Source of the DNA: Aeromicrobium fastidiosum
GTDB taxonomy: Bacteria; Actinomycetota; Actinomycetes; Propionibacteriales; Nocardioidaceae
Length of the DNA: 64,000 nucleotides
Reading direction: 5' to 3'
NCBI RefSeq assembly: GCF_017876595.1
Contig: NZ_JAGIOG010000001.1
Location: 1,674,001-1,738,000 of the forward strand
A model generated the notes under the pieces. That model saw nothing but the letters and a program-made list of their open reading frames with translations. It was not told the origin of the DNA and did not search any database. Position 1 is the first letter of the stretch. Every line of letters starts with the position of its first letter. A program made the translations under genes and the position numbers. Below, one piece after another: positions 8,403-15,951 of the stretch.

Positions 8403-9329
8403 CTAGCTGGCGCGGCCGTCGAGCTTGCTGACGTACATCTCGGCATCGGCGCGGGTGAAGGCCTCGGCGACGCTGACCACACCGGCCGCTGTCGGCGCGT
8501 AGCCCATCGAGGCACGGATGCCGGCGTCTGCGAGTGCCGTGACGAAGCGGTCGAAGTGTGGCTGGAGCCTGCTCATCGGCAGGTTGTTGGCCAGGACCAC
8601 GAACTCGTCGCCGCCGTAGCGGGCCACCCGGTCGCCGTGACCCGCGGTGGCCGTGAGCACCTCGGCGGCTCGGCGCAGCAGCTCGTCGCCGGCGGCGTGG
8701 CCCTCGACGTCGTTGACGAGCTTGAGCCCGTCGAGGTCGATGACCGCAACGGCCACGGGGTCGCCGTAGGCGCTGACCCGCTCCTCGGCGTCGTCGACCA
8801 GCAGGTCCCAGCCCCGGCGGTTGACCAGGCCGGTCAGCGCATCGGTCTCGGACAGCGCCAGCGCGATCTCGGCCGAACGTCGCTCACGGTCGGCGATGCG
8901 CGACATCGCCAGCTGCGACGACAGCAGGTCGCCCATCAACGCGACGAGGTCGGCGTCGACCGCGTCGATCCCGGCCAAGGGCTCGGTGCCCACGCCGCAC
9001 AGCGTGCCGAAGGCGTGGCCCTCGTCGTCGGTGATCGGGAACCCGACGTAGGCGCGGACCACCTGTGCGTCGGGGTGGTCCGCGTAGTCGGCGTCGGCCT
9101 GGGCGTCGAGCACGATGCGCGACGCGCCGTTCGACATCCGGATGCAGAACGTGTCGTCCCACGGGACGCGCCGGCCGAGGCTCAGCAGGCCCTGGTCGTG
9201 CACGTGCAGGTGCACCTGCTCACCGGCCGCGACCCGCGAGACCGACCAGTCGGGGATGGGAGTGTGGGCGTTGAGGTAGTCGACGACGCGCTGCGCCGCT
9301 GCGCTGAACATGTCGGCACCGTTGGCCAT
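8403..9329 (-). CDS. GAF-GGDEF diguanylate cyclase
   Basis: 308-residue signalling enzyme predicted to make cyclic di-GMP from two GTP. The N-terminal half (about residues 20-150) resembles a GAF sensor, with the typical PFCIRM-like and FGTLCG segments. The C-terminal half is a GGDEF domain with the active site YGGDEF near residue 238 and DALTGLVNRRG at its start. The residues upstream of GGDEF lack the RxxD inhibitory site. Start is uncertain: ATG 9329 has GGGAG immediately adjacent, while a GTG at 9344 is an alternative. No transmembrane segment is seen, so the protein is probably cytosolic. Confidence 0.85.
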   Translation of the reverse strand: MANGADMFSAAAQRVVDYLNAHTPIPDWSVSRVAAGEQVHLHVHDQGLLSLGRRVPWDDTFCIRMSNGASRIVLDAQADADYADHPDAQVVRAYVGFPITDDEGHAFGTLCGVGTEPLAGIDAVDADLVALMGDLLSSQLAMSRIADRERRSAEIALALSETDALTGLVNRRGWDLLVDDAEERVSAYGDPVAVAVIDLDGLKLVNDVEGHAAGDELLRRAAEVLTATAGHGDRVARYGGDEFVVLANNLPMSRLQPHFDRFVTALADAGIRASMGYAPTAAGVVSVAEAFTRADAEMYVSKLDGRAS

Positions 9330-9396
9330 CTCCCGAGGACTCACTGCACAAGTGTGCCTGTCCGACGGTCGCGGCGCAGCGGAAGTGGGACGTGGC

Positions 9397-9771
9397 TCAG
9401 GTGACCAGGCAGAACGGATGGCCTGCCGGATCGGCGAAGACCTGCCAGTCGCCGTCATCCTCCTCGGACACGACGTCGCCGAGCTGTCGCGCGCCGAGCT
9501 CCAGCACTACCGCCCGAGCCTGGGCCAGGTCGTCCACCTCGACGTCGAGGTGCGCCTGCTGCTCGCCGTGCCCGCCCGGCCACGGGGGAGCGACGTGGTC
9601 GGCGACGACCTGGAAGCACACGCGGGCCTCGTCGCCGCGGCGCTCGAGCGACCACCAGTCGTCGTCGCGCTGCACGATCGGACGGTCGAGGACCGCGGCC
9701 CAGAACGTCGCGAGCGGCTCGGGCTCGCTGCACTCCAGCACGATCGACCGGAGCCGGCCCACGCCGCTCAC
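9397..9771 (-). CDS. VOC/glyoxalase superfamily protein
   Basis: 124-residue small protein with two beta-alpha-beta-beta-beta halves typical of the vicinal oxygen chelate fold (RLRSIVLECSEPEPLATFW at the start, WQVFADPAGHPFCLV at the end). Such proteins act as metal-dependent enzymes or antibiotic-binding proteins; no specific function is visible. The start is the GTG at 9771, which has AGGAGG 4 nt upstream and overlaps the stop of a small acidic ORF as GTGA, so the two are translationally coupled. Confidence 0.8.
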   Translation of the reverse strand: MSGVGRLRSIVLECSEPEPLATFWAAVLDRPIVQRDDDWWSLERRGDEARVCFQVVADHVAPPWPGGHGEQQAHLDVEVDDLAQARAVVLELGARQLGDVVSEEDDGDWQVFADPAGHPFCLVT

Positions 9772-9914
9772 GACGCCTCCTCGTCCGTCCCGTCGGCGTC
9801 GGGGTTGGTGACGCTGGGCTCGAACGGCTGCCCCGACGGCTGCTCGAGAGGCTGGTCGTCGGGATCCGTGCGGGTGTCGGGCGTGGTCGGGTGCTCGGGC
9901 GATGTCTCGGTCAT
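9768..9914 (-). CDS. Small acidic proline-rich protein, 48 residues
   Basis: Short frame starting MTETSPEHPTTPDTRT and ending GTDEEAS, rich in Pro, Asp, Glu and Thr, so probably disordered. Its TGA overlaps the GTG of the VOC gene (GTGA), and the VOC ribosome binding site lies inside its last codons, which supports real translation. No homology is recognised; it could be a leader peptide or simply an N-terminal cistron. Codon third positions are strongly G/C as in neighbouring genes. Confidence 0.45.
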   Translation of the reverse strand: MTETSPEHPTTPDTRTDPDDQPLEQPSGQPFEPSVTNPDADGTDEEAS

Positions 9915-9953
9915 GCCCGGGGGTTACCCCGGTGCGGCGGCCGCATGCGCCGG

Positions 9954-11384
9954 TCAGGTGCAGAGCGAGTCGTTGGCCTTGCGGGTCGTGGCCTTGACGG
10001 GCTCGGGCTTGACCGGATCGGTGCCGGCCTGGATGCGGTCGGAGCCGATGATGAGCCACACGCCGGTGATCTTCGACGTCTGCTCGATGATCTGGGCCTT
10101 GAACCCGAAATCGGCGTTGATCTGGTCGGCGGTGGCCTTGGCCTCGGGGGTGCCGTCGACGAAGATGCGCGTCGCGGTGGCGGGCTTCTGGGCCGTGGCG
10201 ACGCCGTTCACGGTGTAGCCGAGGGCGGTCAGCGACGCCTGTGCCGAGGTGCCGAGACCCGAGGTCTGTGCCGCGTTGAGCACCTTGACGGGTGCCGACC
10301 GGGGGTTGCTGACCTCGGTCGCGGTACCGCCGCTCGCGGGCTTGTCGGGCGTGTCCTCGCCCTCGACCGGCATCTCCTGGTCCTTCGCGACGGCCTTGAA
10401 GATCGTGTCGGCGTCATCGGTCTTGACGACCCGGTTGGCGTCGAAGGGCGCGGCTCCGTTGGGCATCGTGACGAACGTGATGCCGGAGTCGGGCACCGCG
10501 CGGGCGCGCTTGGCCAGGCTGGTGAGCTCGGGGATCGACGAGATGCCCTCGTCGACCGTGATCGACTTGGTCAGCGCGTTGACGAACCGGAAGAGCTTGT
10601 CGGGCCGGGTCAGCACGCTGGTGCTGCGGGCCTGCTCGATGATCGACGACATGACGACCTGCTGGTGACCGAGCCGGCCGATGTCGCTGCCGTCGCCGAC
10701 GGCGTGGCGGGTGCGGGCCAGGGCGAGCGCGTCCTTGCCGGGGATCTTCTGCTCGCCGGCGGGCAGCTTGAGCTTGGCGAGGGGGTCGACGAGCGGCTCG
10801 TCGAGGCACACCTTGACGCCGCCGAGGGCGTCGACCATCGAGGCGAATCCCTCGAAGTCGAGCTGGACGAAGTGGTCGATGCGCACGTTGCTGATCGTCT
10901 CGACGGCCTTGACGGAGCACGCGGGTCCGCCGTCGAGAGCAGCGTTGATCATCTGGTTGGTGCCGCCGGCGAACGCCCCGCTGCCGGTGTTCTTGCAGGC
11001 GGGCAGGTCGAGCACGGTGTCACGGGGGATCTGCACAGCGTCGATGCGGGTGTTGCCGCGCGAGAAGTGCACCAGCATCAGGGCATCGCTGCGCTGAGAT
11101 CCGGTGCCCTTTCCGTACTCGTTGGTGCCGAGGTCGCGGGAGTCGGAGCCGATGAACAAGATGTTCATGGCACCCTTCGGGGTGTCGTCCTTGACGACCG
11201 AGTCGCCCAGCTTGGCGGTGTCGATGTTGCCCTGCAGCTTCCAGATGGCCCCGGCCGCTCCGATGCCGAGCACCAGGACGAACACGCCGAGCCCGACGAG
11301 CGTGCGACGCACGATCTTGCGGCGTCGCGACGGCTCGCGTCGGCGCTTCGGCGGGGTGCTCGGCGCGATGTCGGGCGTGGTCAC
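9954..11384 (-). CDS. LytR-CpsA-Psr (LCP) family cell-wall glycopolymer ligase
   Basis: 476-residue membrane-anchored protein that attaches phosphoprenyl-linked glycopolymers (teichoic acid, arabinogalactan or capsule) to peptidoglycan outside the cell. It has a basic cytosolic tail, one transmembrane helix at about 27-48, the LCP domain at about 70-300 (ILFIGSDSRD, QRSDALMLVHF, IPRDTVLDLP, ARTRHAVGDGSDIGR) and a C-terminal LytR_C domain at about 370-460. The start is a GTG with AGGAG 7 nt upstream. In Actinobacteria these genes are often redundant. Confidence 0.9.
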   Translation of the reverse strand: MTTPDIAPSTPPKRRREPSRRRKIVRRTLVGLGVFVLVLGIGAAGAIWKLQGNIDTAKLGDSVVKDDTPKGAMNILFIGSDSRDLGTNEYGKGTGSQRSDALMLVHFSRGNTRIDAVQIPRDTVLDLPACKNTGSGAFAGGTNQMINAALDGGPACSVKAVETISNVRIDHFVQLDFEGFASMVDALGGVKVCLDEPLVDPLAKLKLPAGEQKIPGKDALALARTRHAVGDGSDIGRLGHQQVVMSSIIEQARSTSVLTRPDKLFRFVNALTKSITVDEGISSIPELTSLAKRARAVPDSGITFVTMPNGAAPFDANRVVKTDDADTIFKAVAKDQEMPVEGEDTPDKPASGGTATEVSNPRSAPVKVLNAAQTSGLGTSAQASLTALGYTVNGVATAQKPATATRIFVDGTPEAKATADQINADFGFKAQIIEQTSKITGVWLIIGSDRIQAGTDPVKPEPVKATTRKANDSLCT

Positions 11385-11532
11385 TGGCGTGCTCCTGGTG
11401 TTGGCAGAACTTCCAGAGTACGAGCAGAACCTGAGGACATGCTAGGAAAGCGGCGTGACGTGTCGCGCACCGCGCGTGCGCCGACGAGGGACCCTCCAGG
11501 CGCGGGAGCCCGCTCGTCCGCGACGGGGTGCG

Positions 11533-11673
11533 TCAGCGCCGGCCGCGGAGGCCGCGGCGCTGCGTCCTGCGCTCCTCGAGCTTCTTCTGCGCCATCGGGA
11601 TGCCGACGAGCGCCAGGAGCTTCCAGACGGCCCAGCCGAGGACCGTGAAGAGATTGCGCTTGGGGTGTGCCAT
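11533..11673 (-). CDS. Small membrane protein, 46 residues, end of the Asp23 cluster
   Basis: Starts MAHPKRNLFTVLGWAVWKLL and ends in an Arg-rich tail (RRTQRRGLRGRR), with one hydrophobic helix at about 7-25. A good SD, AAGGA, lies just upstream of the ATG. It follows the CsbD gene by 85 bp on the same strand and is likely its co-transcribed neighbour. Function unknown; the positive tail should remain cytosolic and could contact nucleic acid or lipid headgroups. Confidence 0.6.
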   Translation of the reverse strand: MAHPKRNLFTVLGWAVWKLLALVGIPMAQKKLEERRTQRRGLRGRR

Positions 11674-11758
11674 GGTTCCTTCTCTCTGTGGGCAGACGTG
11701 CCCTGTGGTGGGACGTGCGACGGGGACGGCGCGAGCCGTCCCCGTCCCGTGATGCGGA

Positions 11759-11932
11759 CTACTTCTTGAAGGCGTCCTTGATGTTCTCGCCGGCGTCCTT
11801 GACGGACGACTTGGCCTGGTCCTTCTTGCCCTCGGCCTTGAGCTCGTCGTTGTTGGTGACGTCTCCGACGACTTCCTTGGCCTTTCCGGCGAGGTCCTCG
11901 GCGGCGTTCTTGGCCTTGTCTGCGATGCCCAT
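11759..11932 (-). CDS. CsbD-like stress protein
   Basis: 57-residue hydrophilic, Lys/Ala/Asp-rich protein with the CsbD pattern (AGKAKEVVGDVTNNDELKAE, then GKKDQAKSSVKDAGE). CsbD proteins are general stress proteins controlled by SigB in Bacillus; molecular role unknown. Start at the ATG with GAAAGG 7 nt upstream. It is the penultimate gene of the minus-strand Asp23 cluster, 35 bp after the AmaP-like gene. Confidence 0.85.
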   Translation of the reverse strand: MGIADKAKNAAEDLAGKAKEVVGDVTNNDELKAEGKKDQAKSSVKDAGENIKDAFKK

Positions 11933-11967
11933 GATGATGCCTTTCTTCGTGGTGGGTTGGGGTGTTG

Positions 11968-12555
11968 TCAGTGCACGCGAGGCGTGCCCGCTCGGGTGGG
12001 CCGGATCCGACGACGGTCGTGGCCGAGCAGGACTCGGCAGACCGTGGTGCCGTCGGGAAACGCTTCCGAGACGTCTTGGGTGCACCGGGCGGCAGCGGAC
12101 TCGATGCTGTCTCCGGTGGCGTGGGGGTCGAGCTGGCCGCGCAGCTCGATGACGTGGGTGCCGCGGTGGCGGCGAGCCGTGCCCTTGACCCGCGTGGTGC
12201 TGGTGCGGGCCTCGAAGTCGGCCGCGACGGCCTGGGCGACACTGTGCAGGTCGATGCGGATGGCACCCGTGCGGTCGGACGCCTCGGACAGGCGCACGGT
12301 CCGCTCGCCGCGACGAGGGGCGTGCGACAGCAGCCAGGCGAGCCCGACCAGGCCGATCACGACGCCGGCCGCGGCGAAGGCCCACGGCCACCAGGTGCTC
12401 GACTCCATGTCGTCGACGCCGCCGAGGTCGAGCCTGGCGGGCCAGGACCCGATCCAGTCGTACCGCCAGTTCAGCAGGGCGAGACCGCCGGTGATCAGGG
12501 CGATGCCGACGAGGGCCGTCACGAGCCGGTCGATGGTTGCGAGCCTACGAGTCAT
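11968..12555 (-). CDS. AmaP-like alkaline shock membrane anchor
   Basis: 195 residues: two transmembrane helices (about 11-29 and 55-76) followed by a soluble cytosolic domain that ends RRRIRPTRAGTPRVH. This is the layout of AmaP, which tethers Asp23 to the membrane in Firmicutes; the match is by architecture and context. It overlaps the preceding DUF6286-like gene by 11 bp. Expected to anchor or regulate the Asp23 proteins encoded upstream. Confidence 0.65.
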   Translation of the reverse strand: MTRRLATIDRLVTALVGIALITGGLALLNWRYDWIGSWPARLDLGGVDDMESSTWWPWAFAAAGVVIGLVGLAWLLSHAPRRGERTVRLSEASDRTGAIRIDLHSVAQAVAADFEARTSTTRVKGTARRHRGTHVIELRGQLDPHATGDSIESAAARCTQDVSEAFPDGTTVCRVLLGHDRRRIRPTRAGTPRVH

Positions 12556-13072
12556 GCTTGACCTCCTCAGTGCGGACGACGACCTCGTGGGTGCTGAGGC
12601 CGTCGAGCGCGGTGCGCACGTTGGCCTCGACCTCGGCAGCGACGCCGGGTCGATCGGACTGCACGGTCACGACGACCCGCCCTCGACGGTGCCGCGAGCT
12701 GGCGGCCGCGACGCCGGGGGTGTGCTCGGCCGCGCCGGTGGCGACGGCTCGCACGGCGCTGCGGGTGATCCACACGTCGGACGGTCCGGAGGTCGTCTCG
12801 TGGGTGCGGGCCGCGGGACGTACCGAGGTCAGCAGCAGCCACAGCCCGACGAGGGCCAGGACGACGCCGACGATGACCGCGGGGACTCCGGCTGTCGTGC
12901 CGTCGAGACGGTCGACGAGGTCGCCCGTCCACGTCGTCCCGTCGGCCCAGCCGCGGTCGACCGCGAGGTCGCGCACGGCGACGACGGCGATGCCGACGAG
13001 CGCGAGCGCCAGGACCAAGGAGACACTGGATGCCGCGGGGCGTGCCTTGGGGGAGCCGATCGTGGTGCTCAC
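12545..13072 (-). CDS. DUF6286-like membrane protein
   Basis: 175 residues with two transmembrane helices (about 16-34 and 64-84) and a C-terminal soluble domain of about 80 residues. Proteins of this kind occur next to Asp23/Gls24 genes in Actinobacteria; function unknown. The start overlaps the stop of the preceding Asp23-like gene (GTGA). The second half has a beta-alpha pattern similar to Asp23 domains, so it may be a membrane-bound relative. Confidence 0.7.
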   Translation of the reverse strand: MSTTIGSPKARPAASSVSLVLALALVGIAVVAVRDLAVDRGWADGTTWTGDLVDRLDGTTAGVPAVIVGVVLALVGLWLLLTSVRPAARTHETTSGPSDVWITRSAVRAVATGAAEHTPGVAAASSRHRRGRVVVTVQSDRPGVAAEVEANVRTALDGLSTHEVVVRTEEVKHDS

Positions 13073-13485
13073 GAGACCCTCCTCGAGGACGGCTGGGCGC
13101 CCTGCGCCGCGTCGGCCGACACGATGTGCAGCGTCACGTCGACGCGCTCGATGTCGGTGCCCGACAGGCGGGAGGCCTCGGCCCGGACCGATGAACGGAT
13201 CGTCGCCGCGAGCTCTTCAGCACGGCACGGCCAGGTGGCGGCCGCGTGCAGGTCGGCGACGGCGATCGCGCCGCGGAAGGTGACGGTCGCCGACGGCAGG
13301 TTGCGGGTGCCCAGCTGCTGCACGCCTGCGGGCCGGGCGACGCACCCGGGCACCTGCAGCGAGGCCTGGGCGACGATGTGCTCGACCGCCTTGGCGCGGA
13401 CATCGAGTGTCCCGCGCTCGTCGACCGGCCGATCGGCGCCTGCGCCGGGCAGGTCGGAGAGGGCGAAGGTCTGGGTGTCAGTCAC
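13069..13485 (-). CDS. Asp23/Gls24 family envelope stress protein
   Basis: 138 residues with the Asp23 pattern of a first helix, repeated beta strands and the paired segments AVEHIVAQASLQVPG and VRAEASRLSGTDIERVDVTL. Asp23 is an abundant membrane-proximal alkaline-shock protein in staphylococci. The start is a GTG at 13485; upstream frame extension is in overlap with the previous gene and is rejected. It overlaps its neighbour by 8 bp, so translation is coupled. Confidence 0.75.
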   Translation of the reverse strand: MTDTQTFALSDLPGAGADRPVDERGTLDVRAKAVEHIVAQASLQVPGCVARPAGVQQLGTRNLPSATVTFRGAIAVADLHAAATWPCRAEELAATIRSSVRAEASRLSGTDIERVDVTLHIVSADAAQGAQPSSRRVS

Positions 13486-13654
13486 GTCGGCCCCGCGCGA
13501 TCGAGGTGAGGTCGATGTCGCCGTCGAGGTGGGCGCCGATGGCGAGGCCTGCGGCACCGATCACGAGGGCACCGAGGAAGGCGCTGAACCCGCCGATCGC
13601 AATGGCGATCGCGAGCAGGAGGCCGACGAACAGGCCGATGGTGGAGAGCTTCAT
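13478..13654 (-). CDS. Small DUF2273-like membrane protein
   Basis: 58 residues starting MKLSTIGLFVGLLLAIAIA, with two adjacent hydrophobic, glycine-rich segments and a short basic tail. It resembles the small membrane proteins found in Asp23 operons. AAGGA lies 7 nt before the ATG; the 18-codon extension upstream has no SD. Role unknown, perhaps a further anchor in the Asp23 complex. Confidence 0.75.
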   Translation of the reverse strand: MKLSTIGLFVGLLLAIAIAIGGFSAFLGALVIGAAGLAIGAHLDGDIDLTSIARGRRD

Positions 13655-13671
13655 GCTGTGGTCCTTGGGAG

Positions 13672-13947
13672 TCAGAGTTGGATGTAGCGGCGGGAGCCGG
13701 GGACCCACCTCGGGAGGCGGCGTCGTGCTCGTGCGACCGCAGCGCGCAGCATCCGTGTCACGGGCGATTCGCTGCGGTCGCGGCGCTGGATGGGTGTGAC
13801 GCCGGAGACGTCCTGCGAGCCGGTCGTGCGTTCCAGGGCCCGCAGGGCCGCGTCGAGGTCCTCGGCGCGGCCGCCGCGGTCGGGGTGGTGCTGCTTGATC
13901 GCGGCGCGACGGGCAGCCCGGCGGGCCCGGTCGTCCGCGGGTGTCAC
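13672..13947 (-). CDS. Small basic protein with J-domain-like HPD core
   Basis: 91 residues, Arg-rich. The N-terminal part, RAARRAAIKQHHPDRGG then AEDLDAALRALE, matches helix II end, HPD loop (His21-Pro22-Asp23) and helix III of a DnaJ domain, but helix I is missing. The remainder is a basic tail. It lies inside the Asp23 cluster, overlapping the upstream gene by 4 bp (GTGA), 18 bp before the small membrane protein gene. It may recruit DnaK or may only mimic that core; function not established. Confidence 0.65.
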   Translation of the reverse strand: MTPADDRARRAARRAAIKQHHPDRGGRAEDLDAALRALERTTGSQDVSGVTPIQRRDRSESPVTRMLRAAVARARRRLPRWVPGSRRYIQL

Positions 13948-14249
13948 GGGGCGGAGTCGGGGGCGGCGATGTCCTGGACGGTCACGTCGACCGGGCCGTC
14001 GACCAGGGGCTCGACGGCGACCCGCACGGCGTCCGCGGTCTGGAGGACAGGCGTCCCCCAGTCGAGGACGACGTGCACCTCGCAGGCGTCATCGCCCAGC
14101 CGGACACCGGTGATCCGTCGTCCGGGCAGGTACGTCGCGACCTCGCCGAAGACGCCGGCGTGCAGTGCGTTGACGCCGGGGACGGCGAGCACTGCCGATG
14201 CGACGGCCTCGGCCCGGTCGGGCGTCGTGTCACTCGACACGGGACTCAC
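13944..14249 (-). CDS. Small Asp23-like protein
   Basis: 101 residues with a two-beta-alpha layout (AVLAVPGVNALHAGVFGEVA, then ACEVHVVLDWG and VDGPVDVTVQDI) like a single Asp23 domain. Start is a GTG at 14249 overlapping the end of the Asp23 gene upstream by 20 bp; a second GTG at 14240 is possible. No specific function known. Confidence 0.65.
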   Translation of the reverse strand: MSPVSSDTTPDRAEAVASAVLAVPGVNALHAGVFGEVATYLPGRRITGVRLGDDACEVHVVLDWGTPVLQTADAVRVAVEPLVDGPVDVTVQDIAAPDSAP

Positions 14250-14718
14250 TGGTGTCGGCGTCGGTCTCGTCGCCCTCGAGGTGGACGTCGAGGACCGTGA
14301 TGTTGACCTCGGTCACCTCGAGCCCCGTCATGCGCTCGACCGAACCGATGACGTTGCGCCGCACTCCCGTCGCCAGCTCGGCGATCGAGACGCCGTACTC
14401 GGCGATCAGGTCGACGTCGACGGCGGCCTGGCGCTCGCCGACCTCGACGTTGACGCCCTGGCTGAGGTTGGTGCGCGATCCGGGGATGCGGTCACGGATC
14501 GCGCCGACGGCGCGGGCGGTGTTGCCGCCGAGGTCGTGTACGCCGCTGACCTCGCGGGTCGCGATGCCGGCGATCTTGGAGACCACGGCGTCGGCGATCG
14601 AGGTGCGTCCCTGGTCGCTCACGAGCGGCCCGGTGGGGGCGGCCTTGACGAGCTCGGCGGAGGCGGAGCCGGAGTCGGCGATCTTCGCGGGAGCGGTCGC
14701 CTTGAGTGTGTCAGCCAT
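14230..14718 (-). CDS. Asp23/Gls24 family envelope stress protein, first gene of cluster
   Basis: 162 residues. The conserved Asp23 core is clear: AVVSKIAGIATREVSGVHDL, then RTNLSQGVNVEVGERQAAVD, AEYGVSIAELATGVRRNVI and VTEVNITVLDVHL. An ATG at 14718 has AGG 7 nt upstream; an ATG 11 codons further up is possible. It heads the nine-gene minus-strand envelope-stress cluster and is divergent from the ECF sigma gene. The roughly 190-bp divergent spacer presumably holds both promoters. Confidence 0.85.
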   Translation of the reverse strand: MADTLKATAPAKIADSGSASAELVKAAPTGPLVSDQGRTSIADAVVSKIAGIATREVSGVHDLGGNTARAVGAIRDRIPGSRTNLSQGVNVEVGERQAAVDVDLIAEYGVSIAELATGVRRNVIGSVERMTGLEVTEVNITVLDVHLEGDETDADTSESRVE

Positions 14719-14911
14719 GTCTGTGCCTGTGCCTTTCTGTTGATCGAACATCTGTTGGTCGTCCCGAGCCGGCAGTTCGTCACGCCGTCAGGAGGTGATC
14801 TGGGTCACGGTCCCGGCGGTGGTCGTCGAGCCGGTGTCGTTTCGGATGGCGCGATCAGCCGGCGGCCTCCACGCTGAGGGAGTGCTCGACGGTTCACCAC
14901 AGGACGACATC

Positions 14912-15472
14912 GTGTCGGCCCCGGACGCCGCGGTCCCGGACACCGTGCTGGTGCGCCGGGTGCGGCTGGGCGATCGCACGGCGTTCGACGAGATCATCAC
15001 GAAGCACGGTCCCGGCATGTACCGGTTCGCCCTGCGGATGGTGGGCGGTCACCAGGCCGATGCCGGCGAGGTCGTGCAGGAGGCGTTCATCTCGGCCTGG
15101 AAGAACATCGAGACCTTCGAGGCCCGCTCGTCGCTGCGCACGTGGCTGTTCAGCCTCGTGTCACGGCGCGCCGCAGACCTGCAGCGCAAGCGCCGTCCGA
15201 CCCCCATCGACGACGACGTCCTGTCGGCCATCGCCCCGGCGTCCCACCGCGACCCGCTGCAGGACGTCATGGACAAGGAGCTGATCGCCGCGCTCCAGGT
15301 GGCGCTGGCCGAGCTGCCCCATCAGCAGCGCGCGGTCTGGCTGCTGCGCGAGGTCGAGGACATGAGCTATGACGAGATCGCCACTACCCTGACGATGACG
15401 CCCGACAGCGTCAGGGGACAGCTGCACCGGGGCCGCAAGAACCTGGCGGAGAGGATGGCGCAATGGCGGTAG
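14912..15472 (+). CDS. ECF-type RNA polymerase sigma factor
   Basis: 186-residue sigma-70 family factor of the extracytoplasmic function group. Region 2 (DRTAFDEIITKHGPGMYRFA, then EVVQEAFISAWKN) lies at about 15-80. Region 4 has the helix-turn-helix MSYDEIATTLTMTPDSVRGQ and a basic tail. The start is a GTG 8 nt after AGGA; an open frame extends to 14795, and an ATG at 14846 is an alternative. It overlaps the following Asp23-like gene by 10 bp and is divergent from the Asp23 cluster, its probable target. No conventional anti-sigma gene adjoins it. Confidence 0.85.
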   Translation: MSAPDAAVPDTVLVRRVRLGDRTAFDEIITKHGPGMYRFALRMVGGHQADAGEVVQEAFISAWKNIETFEARSSLRTWLFSLVSRRAADLQRKRRPTPIDDDVLSAIAPASHRDPLQDVMDKELIAALQVALAELPHQQRAVWLLREVEDMSYDEIATTLTMTPDSVRGQLHRGRKNLAERMAQWR

Positions 15473-15942
15473 AGCAGACACCTGACCCGCTCGAACGGGC
15501 GACGCGTGCCCTCAGGGACGAGCCCGATGCCGGGTGGATCGAGGTCTCCCAGGCGGTCATGAGCCGTGTGCGCACGCTGGTGATGCCGGCCTCGGTCGTC
15601 ATCACCTTCGACGAGGTCGGCTCGTCGGAGCGCGGAGACCGCGGCTCGATCGTGCGGGTGTCCGGACGCGTCCTGACGCCGCGGCTGCGCGAGGCGGTCG
15701 ACACCCCGACCCGGGCCGCCGACTCCGTCGACATCGAGGTCGCCGACGACCGGTGCACGGCCATCCACCTCGGCCTCGTCTGCGTCTACGGCGCCGATCT
15801 GCAGCAGGAAGGACGGGACGCGCGTGCCGCGGCGGCGTCGGTCGTGCACGAGCTGCTGGGCCGCGACCCGGCGTTCGACCCCGAGCGCGACATCACGGTC
15901 GAGATCGTCGACGTCGTCGAGGGCGACCCCCACACGCAGTAG
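15463..15942 (+). CDS. Asp23/Gls24-like protein coupled to sigma factor
   Basis: 159 residues. After a basic N-terminal part (ATRALRDEPDAGWIEVSQAV) come the alternating strands and helices of an Asp23-type domain, with a cysteine in AIHLGLVCVYG. The ATG lies inside the end of the sigma gene with a 10-bp overlap, so expression is coupled. Position suggests a sigma partner or a modulator; this is inference. It ends 9 bp before the convergent ptsI. Confidence 0.75.
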   Translation: MAVEQTPDPLERATRALRDEPDAGWIEVSQAVMSRVRTLVMPASVVITFDEVGSSERGDRGSIVRVSGRVLTPRLREAVDTPTRAADSVDIEVADDRCTAIHLGLVCVYGADLQQEGRDARAAAASVVHELLGRDPAFDPERDITVEIVDVVEGDPHTQ

Positions 15943-15951
15943 GGCACGCGG

